A DNA stretch of 64,000 nt, taken from NCBI GenBank assembly GCA_017480035.1, contig JAFVBJ010000002.1, positions 62,001 through 126,000 of the forward strand, given 5' to 3'. The position numbers were made by a program, and so were the translations under genes. Below the pieces are notes generated by a model. That model was not told the DNA's origin. It saw only the letters and a list, made by a program, of their open reading frames with translations, and searched no databases. Origin of the DNA: Candidatus Saccharimonadota bacterium (GTDB lineage: Bacteria > Patescibacteriota > Saccharimonadia > Saccharimonadales > Saccharimonadaceae). Below, piece by piece: positions 50,496-58,168 of this stretch (the first letter of the stretch is position 1; every line of letters begins with the position of its first letter).

Positions 50496-51986
50496 TTAGA
50501 GAGTTTCTTGGATGAGGGCAAAACCAGTTTCGGTAGTCTTGATGTAGTAGAAATATTTGTTGTTGGTTGTAATGAGACTATCGAAGCCGTATGCGGCATT
50601 GTCGACGACGAGCGTGCGGACGTTTGTGCCATCAAAATCCCAAGTCAAGAATTTATTTGAAGCTTTGTCGACGCGTGACATCATGTGAGTGTCGAGGAAG
50701 CGGACAACCTCGTCGCCGTAATCATATTCATGATAGAGTTCGAGTTCGGTGTCAAAGACTACGACGCGTGAGCCTTCGCGGAGAGTGATGAATTCTTTGT
50801 TATTTGAGACGCTGGCTTCGGACGGGACGATGCCGATAGTGACGTCGGCGACTGGTGTCATGTTGAATTTGTCGTTGCCGGATGGAAAATCATTGGCTTT
50901 ATAGACATAAAGGTGATTGTCGATGGTGTAAAGTAAATAATTAGTACTGTTGAAGCGGGTGATTTCAAAAGCAATTATGGCATCTTCGTCGGTATTGACG
51001 GCGACGATGGTTGAGACTTTCTCGCCAAGACGGAGAGTTTTGATATAGCTATTGCTTTCTTCGAATTTGGTTTGGTAGATGAGAGTTTGGTCATAGATAG
51101 CGAATTTTACGGCATCTTCGGCGAACGGGCCGGAAACAGTTTTGGAAACGGTGTCGATACGCATCAAATTATTGGAAGTGATAGCGACGATTTTATCTCC
51201 AGCTTCGTTTTCGAACTTTGCTTGACTGATTTTTTCGCTGGACGTTTTGCGAGCCGAAGCGACGAGATTTTCGGAATTAGCGACGAAGCGTGAATAATCG
51301 TCAGAGAGATTGACGCTTTCTTTAATGTCTTTTAGATTGATGATTCCCCATTCGTCAATTTTGTCGTTTGCGACATGGAGTAAGATTTTTTCGGTGTTTT
51401 TGCTCCATTCGATGCTTCTAAATTCGAGATTGAACTTGCCATCACTAGTGCCGTTGAAAATGCCTTTGATGTCAATGTGTTTGAATTTTGGCGTGCCGGT
51501 AAGGTCCGTGACGATAACCCAATCAGTAGAGTTCTCTTCACTATAAATTGCAGTGGTGCGATTTGGTGAGACATAGAAGAATTTTAGTTTTTCAAATTCT
51601 TTAATAGTGGTTTTTTCACGATTCTGTTTGATTAAACGTGGATATTCGAGGCGGAGCAGCCAGCCTGGAGTGACGTTGATCTCCTTTTCCCAGCGTTCGT
51701 AGCCATCTTTTTCAAGTGCGACTAGATGCTTGCCGCCTGGGAGCATTTTTGACATGCTTGAATGTTGATATTGTTTTTCTTCGTCAATAAAAACTGTGGC
51801 GTCGGTTGGGTGGGTTTTAATAGAAACGAGGCCGTTTTGCTCGACTGAAAAATCAGAGTTGATGCGCCAACCGGCAACGGCGGCGACAAGAATGATAACG
51901 ATGGCGACGACGGAAGTCGCCATGAAAAAGTCGGTAAGCAGGACTTTGATAGTGCGTTTGCGGCGGATTTCGTCAATATCGTCCAT
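50496..51986 (-). CDS. PEGA-domain membrane protein with beta-propeller-like region
   Basis: 496 residues: short basic N-terminus, membrane helix (about 18-42), PEGA domain (about 50-115: VSIKTHPTDATVFIDEEKQ, LEKDGYERWEKEINV), then ~370 residues of repeated beta strands suggesting a propeller. Extracytoplasmic. It starts 2 bp after the sortase stop codon (GGGAGC ribosome-binding site), so the two form an operon. A hairpin GAAAAAGCA/TGCTTTTTC near 50459-50480 probably terminates it. Confidence 0.8.
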   Translation of the reverse strand: MDDIDEIRRKRTIKVLLTDFFMATSVVAIVIILVAAVAGWRINSDFSVEQNGLVSIKTHPTDATVFIDEEKQYQHSSMSKMLPGGKHLVALEKDGYERWEKEINVTPGWLLRLEYPRLIKQNREKTTIKEFEKLKFFYVSPNRTTAIYSEENSTDWVIVTDLTGTPKFKHIDIKGIFNGTSDGKFNLEFRSIEWSKNTEKILLHVANDKIDEWGIINLKDIKESVNLSDDYSRFVANSENLVASARKTSSEKISQAKFENEAGDKIVAITSNNLMRIDTVSKTVSGPFAEDAVKFAIYDQTLIYQTKFEESNSYIKTLRLGEKVSTIVAVNTDEDAIIAFEITRFNSTNYLLYTIDNHLYVYKANDFPSGNDKFNMTPVADVTIGIVPSEASVSNNKEFITLREGSRVVVFDTELELYHEYDYGDEVVRFLDTHMMSRVDKASNKFLTWDFDGTNVRTLVVDNAAYGFDSLITTNNKYFYYIKTTETGFALIQETL

Positions 51987-51988
51987 AT

Positions 51989-53155
51989 TTAGCTCCCGAA
52001 AATGTTCTCAAAGAAGGTGTTTTCGTTTTTTGGCAACTCGCCGTCGATAGTAGTGACTTCTTGGTCAGCAGTTGGAGCTTCGGTTGAAGTGTCGAGAGCT
52101 GGGCTGATTTGTTCAGCAAAAACAAGCAAGCGATAACGCGAAGTGCCGAGTGGCCAACAAGTGATAAGTGTGAGGATAGCTTTGTCACCGTCGTATTTTA
52201 ATGATTCGACGTCAGACGGTTCGACGGTTTTTGTGCCGGTCATGCGGTAAGTATAACGAACTTTGTTGTAATCGATGTAGATTAAATCTCCTTCAACGAG
52301 GCGCTCGAGACCGGAGAAAATAAATTTGTACTGGTTTGAGCTGTAAATGTCGCCGGCGGAATGTCCGGTGATGACAGTGTTGCCGATTTGTCCAGGATAA
52401 GCACTAGCTCCTGGGACCATGAAATGTGCGACGCCGTTCATCATGGCTTGGTTGATGGTGTGAGTGTCGTTGCTGATGCCGAAATGAACCGGGACGTCGA
52501 CGTTTAATTTCGGGATGATGAGTTTATTGGTTTCGGAAACGGCGGTGCTGACGGTTGGGTCGATAGCGGTGATGCCGTCATCAGAAACGTTGCCCGGGGC
52601 GATGTATGCCATGATTGGAGCGAAAATGAGACGGTTGTATTGTAAGAATAAAATAAATAAGACGACGAAGACTCCAGCGAGAGCAGGAATAAGTTTTTTG
52701 TGTTTCTTCTTCAGTTTAAAACGGCTGTCGGCTTTTTGCTGGATAGTTGAACGCAGAGTTTTTGTGATAGTTTCGTTGTCGGTGGCTTCCGGTGCGAGAG
52801 TTTCGGCGTTTAGGCGTTCGCTATCGCTTTTTGCGCGAGCGTTTTTTAGTTTTTCGGTTTCGATGTATTGTTTAGCAGCTTTAGCATAATAATCGTTGTA
52901 GTATTTTTGGTAGTAATTTTGCCAAGCGGAATGGTATTTCTGGAGATCTTGGTTCGAGACAGTGGTGCCGACGGAAGCGTTTTTATAAGTGCTGGTTGTT
53001 CCTTGACTTTGCGGAGTGACTTGCTGTTGTGACTGTGCTTGCGCAGCAAAAGAAGAGCTCGTATTATAAGCCGAAAGGACTTTTTTACGTGCTATCTCTG
53101 CGGCAGTTTGGCGCTGTCGCTCATCAGAATATTGCCCACCGGTGTCTGGATTCAT
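51989..53155 (-). CDS. Sortase (class E-like) with long Gln/Lys-rich cytoplasmic tail
   Basis: 388 residues. An N-terminal cytoplasmic tail of ~150 residues (Gln/Ser/Tyr-rich), a membrane helix (about 156-176), then the sortase beta-barrel: catalytic His265 in VITGHSAGD, Cys333 in TLITCWPLG, and Arg340/342 (SRYRLLV). Sortases join proteins to the wall or each other at LPXTG-like signals; the VPDTG in the surface protein at 13465-15222 is a candidate. Predicted leaderless start. A short acidic tail follows the catalytic domain. Confidence 0.92.
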   Translation of the reverse strand: MNPDTGGQYSDERQRQTAAEIARKKVLSAYNTSSSFAAQAQSQQQVTPQSQGTTSTYKNASVGTTVSNQDLQKYHSAWQNYYQKYYNDYYAKAAKQYIETEKLKNARAKSDSERLNAETLAPEATDNETITKTLRSTIQQKADSRFKLKKKHKKLIPALAGVFVVLFILFLQYNRLIFAPIMAYIAPGNVSDDGITAIDPTVSTAVSETNKLIIPKLNVDVPVHFGISNDTHTINQAMMNGVAHFMVPGASAYPGQIGNTVITGHSAGDIYSSNQYKFIFSGLERLVEGDLIYIDYNKVRYTYRMTGTKTVEPSDVESLKYDGDKAILTLITCWPLGTSRYRLLVFAEQISPALDTSTEAPTADQEVTTIDGELPKNENTFFENIFGS

Positions 53156-53161
53156 AAGATT

Positions 53162-53167
53162 ATTATA
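53162..53167 (-). promoter_or_regulatory. -10 box giving a leaderless sortase mRNA
   Basis: Minus-strand TATAAT, 7 nt before the A of ATG at 53155. Confidence 0.6.
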
Positions 53168-53199
53168 TCATAATATACATTTTTTATGAAAATGTGTGA

Positions 53200-53205
53200 T
53201 ATAAT
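53200..53205 (+). promoter_or_regulatory. -10 box giving a leaderless mRNA for the 53.2-kb membrane protein
   Basis: TATAAT ends 7 nt before the A of ATG at 53212, which favours that ATG over the in-frame GTG at 53206. Confidence 0.6.
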
Positions 53206-53211
53206 GTGCTT

Positions 53212-53697
53212 ATGGATAAGAGTTTAAAGAAGACGGAGCAAAAAAACAAAAATTTTTTTAATTTTAAGAATTTAGCCAGAATTTTTTTGGTTGTATGCAT
53301 AGTCGTTGGACTCGTTTTAGTTTGTATAGGTTCGGCGAGAGTGCATAAATACAAAGCAAGTATTCTCGACAAACCAGTCGAGGAACTTTCGGTCGATATT
53401 GAATCGCTTTCGGGTGAGTATGAGGAGATTGAGAAAGAAAAACTAGATGAATACGAAGCGAACGGTTTTTCGGATAAATATTTTGAACTGAATAGTAAAT
53501 CAGCGGAGATTAGCAAGAAAATTTCGCAAGCGACCGGGAGCCGTTATGTGAAAGAAAAAGGCAAGACGATTGATACATTCGGTGATTATTTGAATTATGC
53601 GCCGGAAATTACTGCAGGGTTAGTTGTGATTGTGGTTGGGTTTGTTGGATTCTTTGCGTGCAAGATTAAAATTAATACAGATAAGGCAAAAAAATAA
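53212..53697 (+). CDS. Membrane protein with coiled-coil between two helices (paralogue 1)
   Basis: 161 residues: membrane helix (about 21-42), a charged helical middle with ELNSKSAEISKKI, and a second membrane helix (about 128-150). The gene at 53952-54455 has the same TM-coil-TM layout and the shared pattern EYEANGFSDKYFE versus EYETAALSEKYEE, so the two are paralogues around tRNA-Leu. Function unknown. Confidence 0.65.
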   Translation: MDKSLKKTEQKNKNFFNFKNLARIFLVVCIVVGLVLVCIGSARVHKYKASILDKPVEELSVDIESLSGEYEEIEKEKLDEYEANGFSDKYFELNSKSAEISKKISQATGSRYVKEKGKTIDTFGDYLNYAPEITAGLVVIVVGFVGFFACKIKINTDKAKK

Positions 53698-53752
53698 GCC
53701 CCCTCAAGGCGTGATACGTCTTCCTCGCTCGCTAGCTCGCGAGTTTGCCGTT

Positions 53753-53777
53753 CCATTTGAGCCACAGGCTCAAATGG
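53753..53777 (-). terminator. Hairpin abutting the tRNA-Leu 3' end
   Basis: CCATTTGAGCC/GGCTCAAATGG with a 3-nt loop. Its outer CCA is the encoded CCA tail of the tRNA, so it probably defines 3' end formation or termination. Confidence 0.7.
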
Positions 53778-53861
53778 TGGGCGAAGTGGGAATCGAACCC
53801 ACACGGTATTGCTACCACTAGATTTTGAGTCTGGCGCGTCTACCAATTCCGCCATTCGCCC
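53775..53861 (-). tRNA. tRNA-Leu (anticodon CAA), CCA encoded
   Basis: 87 nt; acceptor GGGCGAA/TTCGCCC, anticodon stem CCAGA/TCTAG with loop CTCAAAA (anticodon CAA), a variable arm typical of class II Leu tRNAs (GGTAGCAATACC), T arm GTGGG-TTCGATT-CCCAC, then ACCA. Confidence 0.95.
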
Positions 53862-53951
53862 TCATTTCTTTATTTTATCATATTTTTTAAGAAAATAAAG
53901 GCTTAAAAATTTCTTGCTTATGGTATAATAAGAGTAATTGGAGGAATTTTT

Positions 53952-54455
53952 GTGAAAAAAAGTAATAATAAAAGCAAAGCAGAACGCGTAATTCGTAAAC
54001 GCAATTATATGCCAATTATTGTTATCGTCCTCGGATTTATTTTCGGTGGGATTTTAATTGGTTTTGGAATTTATAATAATCTTAATTCCGAATATAATTC
54101 GATGAATATTAAATCGGAAGAGCAGCTAAAGCAAGAAGTTTCGGATAAGTCAAAGCAAGTCAATGAAATTCGTTCGAAGCGCAACGAGGAATATGAAACT
54201 GCAGCGCTTTCCGAAAAATATGAAGAATACAATCGTGAACTTTCAGTAGCAGAAGGTGAACTATATGATCTTGAAGCCGAACTTTATAATGTCCAAAGTG
54301 GATTTTATGACGGCTTAAAGAATGATAAAATTATGTCATCTGTCCCGATGATTGTGATTGGTGCGGCAGTGATCGTCTTTGCACTTGGTTTCGTTTTGAA
54401 AATGTCGACCGACAATAAGAAAAACGTGATTTTGACCGTTTCTGAGGAGAAATGA
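53952..54455 (+). CDS. Membrane protein with coiled-coil between two helices (paralogue 2)
   Basis: 167 residues: basic N-terminus, membrane helix (about 20-42), an acidic coiled-coil middle (about 50-120), and a second helix (about 128-150). Related to 53212-53697. Start GTG at 53952 with GGAGGAA upstream and a TATAAT farther up. Its stop overlaps the P-type ATPase start by 4 bp, so it may be a partner or regulator of that pump; inference from coupling only. Confidence 0.65.
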   Translation: MKKSNNKSKAERVIRKRNYMPIIVIVLGFIFGGILIGFGIYNNLNSEYNSMNIKSEEQLKQEVSDKSKQVNEIRSKRNEEYETAALSEKYEEYNRELSVAEGELYDLEAELYNVQSGFYDGLKNDKIMSSVPMIVIGAAVIVFALGFVLKMSTDNKKNVILTVSEEK

Positions 54456-56920
54456 AAAAATATAAAGGGTTAAATTATAACGAGGTCCGCGAGCGAAGGC
54501 GCGCGGGTCTTGTTAATGCGGCAGTAATTGCTCCGAGCAAAACTGTTAAAGAAATTATCATTTCGAACACGGTAACGTATTTTAATATTGTTTTTTTGGC
54601 GATTGCAATAATCCTGGTTGCGGTTGGCTCTTTTCGAGATTTGACATTTTTGCCGGTGATTATCGCTAATTCCCTGATTGGTATTATTCAGGAGCTGCGC
54701 GCGAAAGCTGTGCTCGATAAATTGACAGTTTTAAATGCACCGCGTGCACGAGTTGTGCGAGACGGCAGAACTTTGGTGATTCCGGTTGAGAAGTTGGTGC
54801 TGGACGACGTGGTGATTTTGAAAACTGGCGATCAGATTCCGGCCGATGCGAAAGTTTTGTCTGGTGAAGTGGCGGTGAATGAATCGCTTTTGACTGGTGA
54901 AGCTGATGAAATTATGAAAGCGGAAGGCGATGATTTACTTTCCGGGAGTTTTATCATTTATGGTGAATGCTACGCGAAATTAACGAAAGTTGGGGCGGAT
55001 AGCTATGCTTCGCAACTAACTTTGAAAGCAAAGGCGATTAAAACTGGCGAACAATCGGAAATTATTCGTTCGCTAAATGCATTTGTGCAGATTGCAGGGA
55101 TTGCGATTATTCCGATTGGCATTATTCTCTTTTCGCAACAATATTTCTTTAACGGTACGTCGGCGCAGCTTTCGGTACAATCGATGGTGGCGGCGGTTAT
55201 CGGGATGATTCCGGAAGGATTGTTCTTGCTTGCGTCGGTGACTTTAGTACTTTCGGCGATGCGTCTCGCGCAAAGTAAAGTTTTGCTTCATGATATGAAA
55301 TCGATTGAGACGTTGGCGCGAGTTGACGTGCTTTGTGTTGATAAAACTGGAACAATTACGGATGACAAAATGGACGTAGTGGATGCAGTTTGGCTGGGTG
55401 AAAATGAAAAAATGAAAGAAATGCTGCCGGCGATGCTTGGCGAAGTAGTGGCGAATCTTGCGGCGGATAATGCGACGATGGCAGCTTTGAAAAAAACATA
55501 TAAGCGCCAACGTTCGTTCAAGCAAGATGAATATGCTGGATTAGTTGGGACGATGCCATTTTCTTCGAAATATAAATATTCTGGTGTGCAATACTCAAAA
55601 GCAGCATTTGTGATTGGTGCGCCGGAGTTTGTGATGCGAGATGATTACGAAAAAGTCAGAACTGCGGTCGAGAAATATTCGAAGCGCGGTTATCGTGTTT
55701 TGGTATTTGGTCAATATAACGGCAAGTTGATTTCGAAAACTGGCGATAGTGGTGACAAAGCTTTAACGGCGAAAGTGCGACCGCTCGCGATTATTGTATT
55801 GCAGAATAATATTAGAGAAACTGCGCCGGCAACGTTTAAATATTTTGCAGAGCAAGGCGTTGAAGTGAAAGTGATTTCGGGCGATGATCCGGAAACTGTT
55901 TCGGAAGTTGCGAAACAGGCTGGGATTATTGGCGCAGAAAAATATGTTAACGTGACAAAGCTAGGTTCGGGTACGAATTTTAAGAAAGCGGTGCTAGAAA
56001 ATGTTGTGTTGGGACGTGTGACACCAAATCAGAAGCGTCGAATTGTGAATATTTTGCGCGAAGCTGGTCGAACCGTAGCGATGGTGGGTGATGGCGTAAA
56101 TGATGTCTTGGCACTCAAGGATGCAGATTGTTCGGTGGCGATGGCGAGCGGCTCGGATGCGGCAGTACAAGCTTCACAGCTCGTACTTCTTGAGTCGGAT
56201 TTTTCGAAAATGCCGTCGGTGGTGCGTGAAGGGCGTCGAGTGGTGAATAATTTACAACGCTCCGGGTCGTTATTCTTAGTGAAAAATATTTTCTCGTTTA
56301 TTATGGCTTTAATTGCGATTTGTTTTGCGGCGACGTATCCGATGAATCCGACGCAAGTTTCGCTTGTGACGATGTTTACGATTGGCGTGCCGAGTTTCTT
56401 CCTTGCACAGATTCCGGGTGAGGGCTTGATTCGAGGGAGTTTTATTAAAAACGTGATTTATAATGCGGCGCCGGCAGCTTTGACGAATTTGCTTTTGATT
56501 GCAGTAGTGAATTTCGTTGGAACGACCTTCTTCCAGATTCCGCGTCCAGTGCTTTCGACGATTTGTACGTTTGTTTGGTCGGTAGTTGGGCTAGTTTATC
56601 TTATTCGACTCTGTAAGCCGTTTGATAAATGGAAGTTGATGATTGTTTCGGGATGTATTACAGGACTCGTACTTTGTTGTATCTTCCTGAAAGGGATTTT
56701 CGGACTAGAGCATAATCTCGGATGGGAAGCTTGGGGCATCTTTGCGGTCGGTGCGATTTTGGCGTTGCCAGTGATGCTCGTGATGGAAAGAGTATTCAGA
56801 TGGTTGAGTGAGAATGTATTCGAGAAATATGTGATTAATCGAATCAACAAGCTTCCATCGGTTTCTGGGATGATTGAGAAACGAAAAAAGAAACATATTA
56901 AAAAGATGCTTTCAAAATAA
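54452..56920 (+). CDS. P-type cation-transporting ATPase
   Basis: 822 residues. Actuator loop TGEA (about residues 148-151), phosphorylation site DKTGT (Asp about 294), and the hinge MVGDGVNDVLALKDAD (about 545-560), with about ten membrane helices; IPEGL in M4 marks the P2/Ca-Mg-type cation-binding helix. The long N-terminal cation-binding extensions of heavy-metal pumps are absent. It probably moves Ca, Mg or a related cation; the ion cannot be told by eye. Coupled to the small membrane protein upstream. Confidence 0.92.
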   Translation: MKKYKGLNYNEVRERRRAGLVNAAVIAPSKTVKEIIISNTVTYFNIVFLAIAIILVAVGSFRDLTFLPVIIANSLIGIIQELRAKAVLDKLTVLNAPRARVVRDGRTLVIPVEKLVLDDVVILKTGDQIPADAKVLSGEVAVNESLLTGEADEIMKAEGDDLLSGSFIIYGECYAKLTKVGADSYASQLTLKAKAIKTGEQSEIIRSLNAFVQIAGIAIIPIGIILFSQQYFFNGTSAQLSVQSMVAAVIGMIPEGLFLLASVTLVLSAMRLAQSKVLLHDMKSIETLARVDVLCVDKTGTITDDKMDVVDAVWLGENEKMKEMLPAMLGEVVANLAADNATMAALKKTYKRQRSFKQDEYAGLVGTMPFSSKYKYSGVQYSKAAFVIGAPEFVMRDDYEKVRTAVEKYSKRGYRVLVFGQYNGKLISKTGDSGDKALTAKVRPLAIIVLQNNIRETAPATFKYFAEQGVEVKVISGDDPETVSEVAKQAGIIGAEKYVNVTKLGSGTNFKKAVLENVVLGRVTPNQKRRIVNILREAGRTVAMVGDGVNDVLALKDADCSVAMASGSDAAVQASQLVLLESDFSKMPSVVREGRRVVNNLQRSGSLFLVKNIFSFIMALIAICFAATYPMNPTQVSLVTMFTIGVPSFFLAQIPGEGLIRGSFIKNVIYNAAPAALTNLLLIAVVNFVGTTFFQIPRPVLSTICTFVWSVVGLVYLIRLCKPFDKWKLMIVSGCITGLVLCCIFLKGIFGLEHNLGWEAWGIFAVGAILALPVMLVMERVFRWLSENVFEKYVINRINKLPSVSGMIEKRKKKHIKKMLSK

Positions 56921-58168
56921 TTATTTCTTCAATGCTTTTTCGTAAACTTTGAGAAGATTTTTGATTTGAGTTGACTGGAGAACTTCGCCTCGATTTTTGA
57001 AAGCGGCTCTACTCATTTTTTCGATGATTTCGGGATTTTTTATGCAATCTAGGATAAGTGTGGCCATTTTTTCAGGAGATTCGTCGTCTGGGCGAATGCC
57101 AGCGTCTTTTAAAACAACTTGGTCCATGTCTTTGTCGCAATAAATTACAGGGAGTCCAACTGCGCCAGCTTCGAGAATCGTTAAACCTTGGGTGTCGAAT
57201 CCGTAAGAGTTAATGATAGATAGATGCTGGTTTTCGAGCAATTCCATAACTTTTTCGTGTGGAACAGCGCCGAGAAATCCGACATTTTTTGCAAGATTAT
57301 TTTCTTCTACGAATTTTCTGGAAGCTTCGAGTTCGTTGCCGTCGCCAACAGCAGTGAAATAAAAATCGTCGGTCTGGTTTTTAACGATTTTTAGAGCTTC
57401 GAGAAACGGGAGAATGCGTTTTTCGCGCGAAAGACGGCTAGTCCAGATGATACGTAGTGGCTCATGAGAGCCTTTTTTAAGCGTGCGAACTTTCCAATCG
57501 CGTAATTTTACAACTTCGTCAGAAACGCCATTAGAAACGGCTGTGATGGGCTTTTTGACGCCATAATGTTTGAGTTTGTCGGCAAAATGTTGGCTCGGAG
57601 TGATAACTTCGTCAGCGCAGTTTGCTTCGCGTACCATTAATTCCCACATATTTTTTGTCGCGATAGTCGGAGCAAGATAATCGTCACGGTTTATTTTCTT
57701 GGCAGTGCAATAATTTTTTAAGTATGAGCGATGGATTTTGTTTAATGCAGTGCCGGCGAAAGTTTTAAATGGGTGTGGCACGTTGACGGCAATCGCCATA
57801 TCTTCCCTACCGTGCATAGTTTGGACGAGTGGAAGATTGAATTCTTTGGCAAGCAAAATCGCGGCGATTGAAGCGCCAGCTTCGTAATGAACGTGGATGA
57901 GGTCGAAATCAGATTTGAAATTTGGGTAATTTTCTTTGATAAATTTTACGATGATTTTTGGCCAACGTGCAGTCGGTGCGCCATTGATTTTAATGAATTT
58001 TGCGGTCGGGAGAACAATGACATTTTTTTCTTCTGGTTTAGAAAAACCTGGGCAGAAAACTGTTACGCTGTGGCCGAGTTTTTCGAGTTCTTTTTTCTGT
58101 GCGGAAATTGATGACGGAATCCCGCCAGCAATTTCGAGATAGAGATCGGTGAAGATGGCGATTCTCAT
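56921..58168 (-). CDS. GT4-family glycosyltransferase
   Basis: 415 residues, GT-B fold. N-terminal GGIPSSISAQKKELEKLGH and DLIHVHYE, C-terminal RIIWTSRLSREKRILPFLEA and the GT4 acid motif TQGLTILEAGAVGLPVI with the catalytic Glu. Similar to lipid or glycan mannosyl/glucosyltransferases. The ATG overlaps the stop of the DUF2207 gene (TAATG), and GGAGG precedes it, so the pair is co-translated. Confidence 0.9.
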   Translation of the reverse strand: MRIAIFTDLYLEIAGGIPSSISAQKKELEKLGHSVTVFCPGFSKPEEKNVIVLPTAKFIKINGAPTARWPKIIVKFIKENYPNFKSDFDLIHVHYEAGASIAAILLAKEFNLPLVQTMHGREDMAIAVNVPHPFKTFAGTALNKIHRSYLKNYCTAKKINRDDYLAPTIATKNMWELMVREANCADEVITPSQHFADKLKHYGVKKPITAVSNGVSDEVVKLRDWKVRTLKKGSHEPLRIIWTSRLSREKRILPFLEALKIVKNQTDDFYFTAVGDGNELEASRKFVEENNLAKNVGFLGAVPHEKVMELLENQHLSIINSYGFDTQGLTILEAGAVGLPVIYCDKDMDQVVLKDAGIRPDDESPEKMATLILDCIKNPEIIEKMSRAAFKNRGEVLQSTQIKNLLKVYEKALKK

